Shown: piece by piece, positions 34,979 through 43,413 of the stretch | Layout: the number at the start of each line of letters is the position of its first letter | Position numbering within the stretch: the stretch's first letter is position 1 | Source of the DNA: Candidatus Bathyoplasma sp. NZ | Lineage (GTDB): Bacteria > Bacillota_I > Bacilli_A > MAG-NZ | Assembly (NCBI GenBank): GCA_013332095.1 | Contig: JABENI010000007.1 | Span: 1-64,000, forward strand | Direction: 5' to 3' | DNA: 64,000 nt | The notes under the pieces: model-generated | Seen by the model: only the letters and a program-made list of their open reading frames with translations | What the model was told of the DNA's origin: nothing | Database searches by the model: none | Program-made: the position numbers and the translations under genes

Positions 34979-35458
34979 ATGAAAAAAGCGATTTATCCTG
35001 GTAGTTTTGACCCAATTACTTACGGGCATATTGATATTATTAATAGAGCTATTAAAATATTTGATGAAGTTATAGTTGTCGTTTCTAAAAACGCTAATAA
35101 AAAATTTTTATTATCAGATGAAGAACGACAAACTCTAATCCAAAAGATATTCGATAATCAGAAAGTAAAAGTTATAATTTTTTCTGGTTTAACAACAAAA
35201 TGTGCTTTGGAAAACGGGGCGAGTACAATTATTAGAGGATTGAGAATGATTACTGATTTTGAGTACGAATTTCAAATGAATCTGGCTAATAAAGAATTAA
35301 ATAAAGAAATTGATACAGTATTTTTAATGACGGATATTGAACATTCTTATATCAGCAGTAGTTTAGTCAAAGAAATTCATAATTTGGCTGGTGATATCAG
35401 CAAGTTTGCCCCACCAGCAGTAATTGAATTACTTGATAGTAAAAAGAAATCTGATTGA
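34979..35458 (+). CDS. coaD: phosphopantetheine adenylyltransferase
   Basis: Makes dephospho-CoA from phosphopantetheine and ATP. Nucleotidyltransferase motif YPGSFDPITYGHIDII, IIRGLRMITDFEYEFQMNLAN and TDIEHSYISSSLVKEI are all present. 159 aa. ATG 34979 follows AAAGGAGA. The stop is TGA, which shows that TGA is not read as Trp in this organism. Its last 30 bases overlap the 3' end of the convergent ylbJ-like gene. Confidence 0.96.
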   Translation: MKKAIYPGSFDPITYGHIDIINRAIKIFDEVIVVVSKNANKKFLLSDEERQTLIQKIFDNQKVKVIIFSGLTTKCALENGASTIIRGLRMITDFEYEFQMNLANKELNKEIDTVFLMTDIEHSYISSSLVKEIHNLAGDISKFAPPAVIELLDSKKKSD

Positions 35459-36418
35459 GATAGAAACTAAACTAACAACAATGATTGCCATAACAAATTG
35501 ATTTTGGTAAACCAAAGTGTCAACTGTTTCTTTATAAATAAAATTAAAAATTATAAATACAATTAAAAAACTTAAAATTCCTTGAAATATTCTAGCTATT
35601 AAATAACTAGAATATTTCAATTTTTCTTTAATAAAAGAATAAATTTGCACATGAACACTCAATCCACCAAAACCTATTAAAAAACTAGCAATCGCCACTT
35701 TTAACTTGAGGCTTAAACCAGAAGAAGCAACTTCTTTGACCCCACTGACAAATTCAAAATTATAAAATAAGAATTTAAAATAACTTGCTTTAAAAAAGTC
35801 AAAAGTTAGTAATAAATCTTTAAATAAATTTAAAACAATGATATAACCCAAAATAATTATTATTAACTTGGTATTTTTTTCGATTGACTTGGTAAACGAT
35901 AAGTCGGTATTTATCGTACCTTTTGAAAGGTAATTTGTTTTAGGTCTAAGAGCAATTCCAATAATAAAATTTGATAGATAATGAGCAATTAAAAATATAA
36001 TTCCAATTGTATAATTTTGGAAAAAATAAACTCCTAAAATAGAGTAAATAAAAACAGGATTAGCGTAACAAGTAAAAGTCAATAAATAACTGGCTTCTTT
36101 TTTGCTGATACTATCCTTAGATAGCAGTTGGTTAATCAGTCTGGCACTAGTAGAATTACCACTTAGTAAACTTAATATTATAATATAACTAGTATTTTTA
36201 CTTACTCTAAATAGTTTGGCTAAAAATTTATAAAATATGTTGTTTAAAGTTTCCGCAACTCCATAAGTAATTAGTAGATCATTAATGATAAAAAAGGGAA
36301 ACAAAACTACTAAAAAAGTATTATACCACAGTGCACAAGAGGTGAAAATGCTTTCTTTTATAGTTGCGGGATTTAAAATCATTAAAATAAAAATTACCAT
36401 TAAAATTATTTTTTTCAT
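35429..36418 (-). CDS. ylbJ: YlbJ-like sporulation integral membrane protein
   Basis: 329 aa, about eight membrane segments, with a nucleoside-recognition/GATE-type feel: SCALWYNTFLVVLFPFFIINDLLITYGV, LLSGNSTSARLINQLL and YANPVFIYSILG correspond to the YlbJ pattern (SGYPMGA..., CN.. .GP.F). In Bacillus ylbJ follows coaD and is needed for spore resistance. Here it is again next to coaD but on the opposite strand, with a 30-base convergent overlap. Somewhat shorter than Bacillus YlbJ (about 400 aa). Confidence 0.75.
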   Translation of the reverse strand: MKKIILMVIFILMILNPATIKESIFTSCALWYNTFLVVLFPFFIINDLLITYGVAETLNNIFYKFLAKLFRVSKNTSYIIILSLLSGNSTSARLINQLLSKDSISKKEASYLLTFTCYANPVFIYSILGVYFFQNYTIGIIFLIAHYLSNFIIGIALRPKTNYLSKGTINTDLSFTKSIEKNTKLIIIILGYIIVLNLFKDLLLTFDFFKASYFKFLFYNFEFVSGVKEVASSGLSLKLKVAIASFLIGFGGLSVHVQIYSFIKEKLKYSSYLIARIFQGILSFLIVFIIFNFIYKETVDTLVYQNQFVMAIIVVSLVSISIRFLFTIK

Positions 36419-36468
36419 AATGTACCTCTATTAATCTATATTTTTTAGAAAAATAAATAAGTACAAAA

Positions 36469-36488
36469 AAAGTTACTTTCGTAACTTT
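36469..36488. terminator. terminator of the amidase gene
   Basis: AAAGTTAC (36469-36476) pairs with GTAACTTT (36481-36488) around a 4-base loop, with an A tract at the left that becomes a T run on the minus strand. The amidase stop codon (36489-36487) reaches into the stem. Confidence 0.75.
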
Positions 36489-37347
36489 ATTTAGGTATTT
36501 TTAAAACTTGCCCTACTTCTAACTCTGTAGCCTTTAAATTATTTAAATCAATTATCTCTTTAGTAGTTGTGCCGAATGTTTTAGCTATATTATATAAATT
36601 ATCTCTTGGTTGGACTACATACAAATTATAATCAGCTTCTACGTACGGAACTAATATTTGTTGATCAGGACTTAGTTCACTTGTTGTTAAGTTGTTAATT
36701 TCCATTATTTCATTAACAGAAGAATTAGTTTGTTTAGCAATCTGATATAAAGAATCTTGTTTTTTGACAATGTATGGAATGTACTTTGGCGGTAAATATG
36801 GTAAATTTAAATGTTCAGCAGCACCTCTAACAACACCCTCGGCATAATTAGGCCAATTGTAAAAAATTTTATTTCTATCTTTGACGTTATCACCAAAAGC
36901 ATATTCAACTATAATAGTCTGAATAGGTCTAGTATTTCTGATGATAAAATAATAATCTTTACCGGCTTTATTTTTTCTAGTATAAATGGCTAATGTTTTT
37001 TGACCTTCAGAAAAAAGGTTTTTAGATAAAGTATTAGAAAGTTCATCAGAATCATCAATACTGTGAATAAATATTGCTCCTTCAGCTTTAGCATCAGATC
37101 TATTTATGTGATTAGAAAGGGCAACTATTCTGTCGCTTTGACCAAAAGCAGAATTTAAAATAGCTGACCTTTCTTTAGGAGATAAACTTCGGTCAACATA
37201 TCTAGTCATTTTTACCGGAATTCCTAATTCTTCAAAGCGGTTAAATTGGTATTTAGAAATTTGTAAATTCATATCTTTTTCTTTAAAAAGTGGATTAGTT
37301 CCTCCACCTGGGTCACTACCTCCGTGACCAGGGTCTATAACAATCAT
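36487..37347 (-). CDS. N-acetylmuramoyl-L-alanine amidase (Amidase_3) with two LysM domains
   Basis: Zinc amidase that cleaves the bond between muramic acid and the stem peptide. Zinc ligands: His8 in DPGHGG, Glu23 in FKEKD, His in SNHINR near residue 80; the catalytic Glu is in IIVEYAF near residue 142. Two LysM peptidoglycan-binding domains follow (YIPYIVKKQDSLYQIAKQTN and YVVQPRDNLYNIAKTFGTT). There is no signal peptide, like the CwlC-type amidases made in the mother cell for its lysis at the end of sporulation. 286 aa. Monocistronic, ribosome site GAGGTG. Confidence 0.88.
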   Translation of the reverse strand: MIVIDPGHGGSDPGGGTNPLFKEKDMNLQISKYQFNRFEELGIPVKMTRYVDRSLSPKERSAILNSAFGQSDRIVALSNHINRSDAKAEGAIFIHSIDDSDELSNTLSKNLFSEGQKTLAIYTRKNKAGKDYYFIIRNTRPIQTIIVEYAFGDNVKDRNKIFYNWPNYAEGVVRGAAEHLNLPYLPPKYIPYIVKKQDSLYQIAKQTNSSVNEIMEINNLTTSELSPDQQILVPYVEADYNLYVVQPRDNLYNIAKTFGTTTKEIIDLNNLKATELEVGQVLKIPK

Positions 37348-37447
37348 TAAATCACCTCATATTAATATATGCTTAGAATAAAAAAAAGTTATTATTTAGA
37401 TAATAATTATTTTTTAGAGCATAATAAAAATGAAAGGTGGTAATTTA

Positions 37448-37810
37448 ATGGAAATAGCAATTATTGATGACAATCGCTTAAATGCAATTTTGTTAGAGTG
37501 TTCTTTAAAAAATAAATATTCTGTGACTAACTACTATGAGGCAGTTGATGTAAAAGAATTAATTAGTTTGATCCCAGATGTTATTTTGTTAGATCTAGTA
37601 ATGCCTAATAAAAGTGGCTATGATTTGTTGAGAGAAATAAAAAACAGAAGGGAATTCGACAACACTAAAGTCTTTGTAGTTTCGGCTTTTAAAGAAGTGT
37701 TGGCTAAAATAAAAGCCTTTGAACTAGGTGCAAATGAATATTTTGAAAAACCAGTAAATATCCCAAGATTAAAAAAAATGTTAGAAAAGATAAATAAAAA
37801 CATTCATTAA
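37448..37810 (+). CDS. single-domain response regulator (receiver only)
   Basis: 120 aa CheY/Spo0F-like receiver without output domain. Acidic pair Asp7/Asp8 (IIDDNRL), phosphoacceptor Asp49 (VILLDLVMPNKSGYDLL), conserved Ser in VFVVSAF and Lys in YFEKPV. In a spore former a receiver-only protein could be a Spo0F-type phosphorelay member, but no kinase or phosphotransferase is adjacent, so the pathway is open. ATG 37448 is chosen because AAAGGTGG precedes it; ATG 37430 overlaps that site. Confidence 0.85.
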   Translation: MEIAIIDDNRLNAILLECSLKNKYSVTNYYEAVDVKELISLIPDVILLDLVMPNKSGYDLLREIKNRREFDNTKVFVVSAFKEVLAKIKAFELGANEYFEKPVNIPRLKKMLEKINKNIH

Positions 37811-37820
37811 ATAAAAAAAA

Positions 37821-37846
37821 ACAATCTTTTGATTGTCATATTTTTA
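37821..37846. terminator. terminator after the response regulator
   Basis: ACAATC-tttt-GATTGT flanked by an A tract and a T-rich stretch; it lies between the convergent regulator gene and tRNA-Arg and can serve both. Confidence 0.7.
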
Positions 37847-37848
37847 CA

Positions 37849-37925
37849 TGGCACCCCAGGAGAGATTCGAACTCCCGACACCCGCCTTAGAAGGGCGGTG
37901 CTCTATCCAGCTGAGCTACTGAGGC
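37849..37925 (-). tRNA. tRNA-Arg (anticodon TCT)
   Basis: Read on the minus strand, the 77 bases fold as a full cloverleaf: acceptor GCCTCAG / CTGGGGT, D arm GCTC..GAGC, anticodon stem CCGCC / GGCGG around CTTCTAA, T arm GGGAG-TTCGAAT-CTCTC, discriminator G and an encoded CCA end. The anticodon TCT reads AGA/AGG, the codons for Arg used mostly in this AT-rich genome. Confidence 0.97.
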
Positions 37926-38080
37926 TTTTTTTTGCTGCTTATACATTTTACAATAAATTTTTTTTTTTGTAAAGATATTTTTACAAAATTTATTTTTTAT
38001 TTAACTACAATTTTTATCTTTGTTAACAACCATATGAAGATTGTGCTATAATAGACAATATAATTGAGAAGGAGATTATT

Positions 38081-38998
38081 ATGAAAACAAAAAGTAAAGT
38101 AGCGATTTTAATAGTTATTGTTTTAGGTGTCGTAGTAACAATTTTGGGATTATCTTTGAGTAACAATAAGGAACAATTCCAAATGGCAGAACATTATGAG
38201 CAATTAACAGATTATGAGAATGTTTTTGATAAAATTAAATTATCAGAAGTGGAAGAGATGATAAATACGACAGAAGAGGGCGAATATTTTATCGTTTATT
38301 TTGGTATTCCCACTTGTTCCTATTGTCAAAGGGATGTACCCGTTATTAACAGAGTAGCGAAAGAACAAGGTATTGAAACGATATATTACGTAAAATTTGA
38401 TTTTAATTCAGAGTTATCACAAACGTGGCGGGAAACTAAAAAATATAATTATAAAGGGACACCATTAGTAGCAGTTTTTGATGAAAATGGATATGTTAAA
38501 AGTAATTCTGATATAGATTGGACAGGGAAAAGTAGGTTAAATGGATATACAGAACTTTTTAGTGATGTAAAACAAAGGATAAATGATTATGAACAAAAAC
38601 AAATGGTAAAAGATTACGAGGAACTAACAGATAATGAGCATGTTTTTGATAAAATTAAATTATCAGAAGTGGAAGAGATAATAAGTACGACAGAAGAAGG
38701 CGAATATTTTATCGTTTATTTTGGTATTCCTAGTTGTTTCTATTGTCAAGAGGCAGTACCCGTTATTAACAGAGTAGCGAAAGAACAAGGTATTGAAACG
38801 ATATACTATGTAAAATTTGATTATGATTCAGAATTAGCACAAACGTGGAAGGATACTAAAAAATATAATTACACAGGGACACCATCAGTAGCAATTTTTG
38901 ATAAAAATGGATATGTTAAAAATAATTCTGCTATAGATGATAGGGAAAATAAAAGTAATTTACAACTATATACAGAACTTTTTAGTGAGTATAAATAG
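38081..38998 (+). CDS. membrane-anchored protein with two tandem thioredoxin-like domains
   Basis: 305 aa. An N-terminal membrane segment (residues 7-27, VAILIVIVLGVVVTILGLS) is followed by two nearly identical domains (about 38-165 and 178-305). Each has the thioredoxin-like core YFIVYFGIPTCSYCQ / PSCFYCQ with a CxxC active site (Cys79/Cys82 and Cys219/Cys222), VINRVAKEQGIETIYYVKFD and a cis-Pro region GTPLVA / GTPSVA. The domains are also nearly identical in DNA, a recent duplication. The outside location suggests a thiol-disulfide role for extracellular proteins such as the cysteine-bearing opp subunits; that link is inference. Confidence 0.8.
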   Translation: MKTKSKVAILIVIVLGVVVTILGLSLSNNKEQFQMAEHYEQLTDYENVFDKIKLSEVEEMINTTEEGEYFIVYFGIPTCSYCQRDVPVINRVAKEQGIETIYYVKFDFNSELSQTWRETKKYNYKGTPLVAVFDENGYVKSNSDIDWTGKSRLNGYTELFSDVKQRINDYEQKQMVKDYEELTDNEHVFDKIKLSEVEEIISTTEEGEYFIVYFGIPSCFYCQEAVPVINRVAKEQGIETIYYVKFDYDSELAQTWKDTKKYNYTGTPSVAIFDKNGYVKNNSAIDDRENKSNLQLYTELFSEYK

Positions 38999-39037
38999 GG
39001 AGATAAAGTTAGACCATTTTCCTATTTATTTTTTTAA
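38992..39037 (+). terminator. terminator after the thioredoxin-like gene
   Basis: AAATAGG at the stop codon pairs with CCTATTT near 39021-39027, followed by a run of T. A TATAAT at about 39061 starts the transcript for the second opp operon. Confidence 0.6.
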
Positions 39038-39202
39038 AATTTTAATTTGTGAAAATATGTGGTATAATGAAATATGTATATTTATTAAATATTTGAAAAA
39101 ATACAATAATTTAATGTTAACTATAAGCAATTCGACCAAAGTTTTGCGTATTTTTTTAATTAGCAAGTATTACATTGCGATAGTGGAATATAGGAGGGTA
39201 AA

Positions 39203-40117
39203 ATGTTATTTTATATTAAAAAAATTATTTCTGCAATTATAGCACTATTTGTAATATTCACACTAGTTTTTTTTATGATGAGAGCAATTCCAGGAGGACC
39301 ATTTACTAGAGAAAAGCCATTGCCTGCGGCTACTAGAGAAAGACTTGAAGATGCTTACGGCTTAAACGATCCGCTAGGAGTACAATATTTTAGATATATG
39401 GGAAATTTAATGAAGTTTGATCTAGGACCATCATTTATTCAACCCTCATATACTGTTAACGAATTAATCAAGATAGGACTGCCACAAACTGCTAAAGTAG
39501 GGATAATATCAGTCATTTTTATCTGTATCTCTGGTATTTTATTAGGAATTGTATCGGCCTTGAAAGCAAATACAACATCCGATTATTTAGTAACAATTTT
39601 AGCAACTTTAGGAGTAACAATTCCAAGTTTTGTGATTGGGGCCTTGTATATTTTAATGGCTGAAAAGGTTCCGTGGATACCTGTCGGTGGATTAGACCTA
39701 CCGATATCGTTTGTCGGACCGGTACTAGCATTATCTGGTTATTCACTAGCTTTTGTTGCGAGATTAACAAGATCGAGCGTGATAGAAGTACTGAATCAAG
39801 ATTATGTTAGAACAGCAAGAGCAAATGGTTTAAAAGAGTCGAAAGTAATATTTAAATACGTTTTAAAAAATAGTTTAATACCAGTTATTACCTATATTGG
39901 ACCGATGATTGCTGCTTTATTAACAGGCTCATTTGTTATTGAAAAAATATTTGATATTAATGGTATCGGTCAATATTTTACTAATGCCGTATTAAATCGT
40001 GATTACACATTAACTATTGGGATAACAATATTTTACTCAGCCTTCTATATTTTGATGGTTCTGATAGTAGATATCGTTTATTCGTTAATAGATCCAAGAA
40101 TAAGATTAAATAAGTAG
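39203..40117 (+). CDS. oppB: oligopeptide ABC transporter permease OppB (second system)
   Basis: 304 aa permease with six membrane helices: FVIFTLVFFMMRAIPGGPF near the start, coupling motif around VIEVLNQDYVRTARANGLKESKVIFKYVLKNSLIP, and end LIDPRIRLNK. It resembles mainstream Bacillota OppB more than the copy at 14090. Ribosome site AGGAGG. First gene of an oppBCDFA operon. Confidence 0.95.
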   Translation: MLFYIKKIISAIIALFVIFTLVFFMMRAIPGGPFTREKPLPAATRERLEDAYGLNDPLGVQYFRYMGNLMKFDLGPSFIQPSYTVNELIKIGLPQTAKVGIISVIFICISGILLGIVSALKANTTSDYLVTILATLGVTIPSFVIGALYILMAEKVPWIPVGGLDLPISFVGPVLALSGYSLAFVARLTRSSVIEVLNQDYVRTARANGLKESKVIFKYVLKNSLIPVITYIGPMIAALLTGSFVIEKIFDINGIGQYFTNAVLNRDYTLTIGITIFYSAFYILMVLIVDIVYSLIDPRIRLNK

Positions 40118-40128
40118 GGGGTGGAGAA

Positions 40129-41319
40129 ATGTCAAAAGAAAAATTTACATTCGTTGAAAAAAACGACAAATTAGATAAAGAACAAACTAGGCCTAGCCTT
40201 ACGTATTGGCAAGATGTTTGGAGACGCTTGAAAAAAAATAAATTAGCAATAATAGGATTAATAGGAGTAATTTTAGTAATGATTTTTGCGCTACTCGGAC
40301 CTATCGTTAGCAAACACAATTATAGTGATCAAGATTTAAGGTTCACAAACACCCCTCCGAGATTGGATATATATAAACTTGATGATGACTTATATGTTTA
40401 TTTGAGTAAAAACTATCAGTTGCTTCAAGTATCGGAAAGAGGAGAATTACTTGATAAATATAAATTAGATGCTTCATGTAGAGATAAAGAAAATAAAATT
40501 TATCAATATGGTTGTAACACTGAAGGCATTACACCGGTTACTTTAGATTATTCTGAGAAAAACAAAGAAAGTGGATATGATTATAAATTTATCTATAATG
40601 GTACTGAAGTTACTGAAAAATATAAAAATGTTTCTAACAAAACTTATTTATTTGGATCAGATGACTTAGGTCGTGATTTACTAACACGAACGATGTACGG
40701 TGCACGAATTTCGTTAACTATAGCATTGATAGCCGCAGTAATTAACTTGTTTATCGGAGTTGTTTACGGTAGTATTTCAGGATATTTTGGTGGTATTGTC
40801 GATACGATAATGATGAGAATTGTCGATATAATTAATGCCATTCCGCTAGTTTTATACGTAATATTGTTATTAGTAATTTTAGATGATCGAGGGCTTAAAA
40901 CGATTATCATTACGTTTGTGACCGTCTACTGGGTAGTGATGGCGCGTTTAGTGCGTGGACAAACTTTAGCAATCAAAGAAAATGAGTACGTTTTAGCCGC
41001 AAGGACAATGGGCGTTAAAGATTTTAAAATTATTGCAAGACACATCATACCGAACGCTTTAGGACCAATTGTTGTTTCCCTAACGATGATGATTCCAAGT
41101 GCGGTATTTACAGAGGCATTCTTAAGTTACATCGGATTAGGAATATCAGTGCCACAAGCTTCGTTAGGAACATTAGCATCAGATGGAGCAGCCGCATTAA
41201 GAAGTCATCCTTATCAGTTAATGTTTCCAGCACTTACGATAGCGTGGATGATGTTATCGTTCAATTTCTTAGGTGATGGATTAAGAGATGCGTTAGATCC
41301 GAGGCTGAGAAAGGGGTAA
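40129..41319 (+). CDS. oppC: oligopeptide ABC transporter permease OppC (second system)
   Basis: 396 aa. An OppC_N helix at about residues 35-58 (LAIIGLIGVILVMIFALLGP), then an extracytoplasmic segment of about 115 residues with two cysteines (DASCRDKE, QYGCNTEG), then the transport domain (YVLAARTMGVKDFKIIARHIIPN; end DALDPRLRKG). The long loop is at the same place as in the first OppC but unrelated in sequence, so it is a shared structural feature of these transporters. Starts 11 bases after oppB. Confidence 0.93.
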   Translation: MSKEKFTFVEKNDKLDKEQTRPSLTYWQDVWRRLKKNKLAIIGLIGVILVMIFALLGPIVSKHNYSDQDLRFTNTPPRLDIYKLDDDLYVYLSKNYQLLQVSERGELLDKYKLDASCRDKENKIYQYGCNTEGITPVTLDYSEKNKESGYDYKFIYNGTEVTEKYKNVSNKTYLFGSDDLGRDLLTRTMYGARISLTIALIAAVINLFIGVVYGSISGYFGGIVDTIMMRIVDIINAIPLVLYVILLLVILDDRGLKTIIITFVTVYWVVMARLVRGQTLAIKENEYVLAARTMGVKDFKIIARHIIPNALGPIVVSLTMMIPSAVFTEAFLSYIGLGISVPQASLGTLASDGAAALRSHPYQLMFPALTIAWMMLSFNFLGDGLRDALDPRLRKG

Positions 41320-41323
41320 AAAA

Positions 41324-42364
41324 ATGAAAAACAAAATATTAGAATTAAAAAACGTAAAAACTTCTTTTTTTACTCACTTAGGTGAAGTTCAATCAGTGAG
41401 AGGTATCAGTTTTGATTTGGAAGAGGGAGAAATTTTAGGAATTGTAGGAGAATCTGGGTCAGGAAAATCAGTTACATCCCTTTCAATAATGGGATTGATA
41501 GATGCTCCCGGTAAAATAAAAGAAGGACAAATTATTTTTAAAGGAACGGATTTAGTTCAGTTGACTGAAAAAAAAATAAGTGAATTTAGGGGAAAAGAAA
41601 TATCGATGATTTTCCAAGATCCGATGACGGCTTTAAACCCTGTATTTACAATAGAAACTCAAATGGTAGATGTTATTAGAGCACATATTAAAAGTTCTGC
41701 TGATCCGACAAAAATGATCAGCAAAGAAGACGCAAAAGCGAGAGCCCTTGGATATTTAACTTTGGTTGGAATTCCCGAACCAGAAATTCGAATCAAGCAA
41801 TTTCCGCATCAATTTTCAGGGGGAATGAGACAGCGGGCTTTAATCGCAATGGCTCTATCGTGCGAACCAAAGTTGTTGATTGCCGATGAACCAACTACTG
41901 CACTCGATGTTACAATTCAAGCTCAAATTATTCAATTGCTTAAAGATATTCAAAAAAAATTAAGGACAAGTATTATTTTTATTACTCATGATTTAGGAGT
42001 AATTGCAGAACTATGTGAGAGTGTTATTGTTATGTACGGTGGTATGATAATGGAAAAAGGAACAGTAGAAGAAATTTTCTACGAGGCAATACATCCATAT
42101 ACTCAAGGATTACTTAAGTCCATTCCAAAAGATGTTGCTGGGCAAAAAGAGCGACTAACTTCAATTGATGGTTCTCCACCAGATTTATTAAATCCACCAA
42201 AAGGATGTCCATTTTCCCCAAGATGTGATTATACGATGAAAATCTGTTTAGAAGAAGCAGCACCATTAATGTATACATCAGACAGTCATTGTTCTGCATG
42301 TTGGTTGTTAGATAAAGATGCTCCAAAAGTTGAAGAAATTAGACGAGTAGGAGGTGCTGAATAA
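41324..42364 (+). CDS. oppD: oligopeptide ABC transporter ATPase OppD (second system)
   Basis: 346 aa ABC ATPase: Walker A GESGSGKS, Q-loop MIFQDPMTALNP, signature FSGGMRQRALI, Walker B LLIADEPTTALD, H-loop ITHDLG. The C-terminal peptide-transporter region keeps the cysteine cluster (GCPFSPRCDYTMKICLEE ... SACWLLD) that the first OppD has lost. It shares a base with the oppF start. Confidence 0.95.
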   Translation: MKNKILELKNVKTSFFTHLGEVQSVRGISFDLEEGEILGIVGESGSGKSVTSLSIMGLIDAPGKIKEGQIIFKGTDLVQLTEKKISEFRGKEISMIFQDPMTALNPVFTIETQMVDVIRAHIKSSADPTKMISKEDAKARALGYLTLVGIPEPEIRIKQFPHQFSGGMRQRALIAMALSCEPKLLIADEPTTALDVTIQAQIIQLLKDIQKKLRTSIIFITHDLGVIAELCESVIVMYGGMIMEKGTVEEIFYEAIHPYTQGLLKSIPKDVAGQKERLTSIDGSPPDLLNPPKGCPFSPRCDYTMKICLEEAAPLMYTSDSHCSACWLLDKDAPKVEEIRRVGGAE

Positions 42365-43356
42365 TGAAAAAAGAACCTTTATTAGTAGTTGAAAATTTGA
42401 AAAAACACTTTGTTACTAAAAGAACACTTTTAGGTAAACCAATAGAAACTGTTCATGCAGTAGATGGAATCAGTTTTGAAATTTACAAAGGAGAAACTTT
42501 TGGTTTAGTAGGTGAATCTGGTTGTGGTAAATCGACAACTGGTAGAACGATAATAAGATTGTATTCTCCCACAGATGGAAAAATAATTTATGATGGAGTA
42601 GAAATTGGTGGTATGAAGGAAAAAGAATTGAAAAAATACCGTCAAAAAATTCAAATGATTTTTCAAGACCCATATGCTTCGCTAAATTCAAGAATGACTA
42701 TTACTGATATTATCGGTGAAGGTATCGACACGTATAAGATATATACTGGGAAAGAAAGACAGGAAAGAATATATTATTTATTAGAAAGAGTAGGGTTAAA
42801 AAGAGAACATGCTAGTAGATATCCCCACGAATTTAGTGGAGGACAAAGACAAAGAATTGGTATCGCTAGAGCGATAGCGATTAATCCTAGTTTAATCATA
42901 TGTGATGAGCCAATTTCTGCCCTTGATGTTTCTATTCAAGCACAAGTTGTTAATATGCTTGATGATTTACAGAAAGAATTAGGTTTAACTTATTTATTTA
43001 TTGCCCATGATTTATCAATGGTTAAATATATAAGTGATAGAATAGGTGTTATGTATTTAGGGAAAATGGTTGAAATTGCGGAGAGTGACCCGTTGTATAA
43101 TAAACCATTACACCCTTATACTAAAGCTTTACTATCATCAATCCCATTACCAGATCCAAAAGCAAATAAAAAAGCTGAAAGAATTATTTTAGAAGGTGAT
43201 GTTCCATCGCCAATAAATATTTCAATTGGCTGTAGATTTGCGTCAAGATGTACTTATTGTGAAGATATTTGTACGGTTACCGACCCCGAGGTTATCGAAG
43301 TACTACCAAAAAGGTTTGTAGCATGTCACTTGGTAAAAAAAATAAATAATTTATAA
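42364..43356 (+). CDS. oppF: oligopeptide ABC transporter ATPase OppF (second system)
   Basis: 330 aa ABC ATPase of normal length: Walker A GESGCGKST, Q-loop MIFQDPYASLNS, signature FSGGQRQRIGI, Walker B LIICDEPISALD, H-loop IAHDLS. The C-terminal cysteines (GCRFASRCTYCEDIC ... ACHLV) are kept. It has no insertion between Walker A and the Q-loop, unlike OppF at 17255. Confidence 0.95.
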   Translation: MKKEPLLVVENLKKHFVTKRTLLGKPIETVHAVDGISFEIYKGETFGLVGESGCGKSTTGRTIIRLYSPTDGKIIYDGVEIGGMKEKELKKYRQKIQMIFQDPYASLNSRMTITDIIGEGIDTYKIYTGKERQERIYYLLERVGLKREHASRYPHEFSGGQRQRIGIARAIAINPSLIICDEPISALDVSIQAQVVNMLDDLQKELGLTYLFIAHDLSMVKYISDRIGVMYLGKMVEIAESDPLYNKPLHPYTKALLSSIPLPDPKANKKAERIILEGDVPSPINISIGCRFASRCTYCEDICTVTDPEVIEVLPKRFVACHLVKKINNL

Positions 43357-43413
43357 GGTTATGCTTGTCTATGAAATATAGGCGTTCATATAAAAGAAAT
43401 TGGAGGAAAAAAG

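Noticed and set aside
35456-35458. Mycoplasma-type code with TGA as Trp
   Set aside because: coaD, folA-region genes and others end properly at TGA and conserved Trp residues are encoded by TGG.
38206-38996. Repeats as a CRISPR array or mobile repeat
   Set aside because: There are only two long units, both coding in frame for a thioredoxin-like domain; no spacers.
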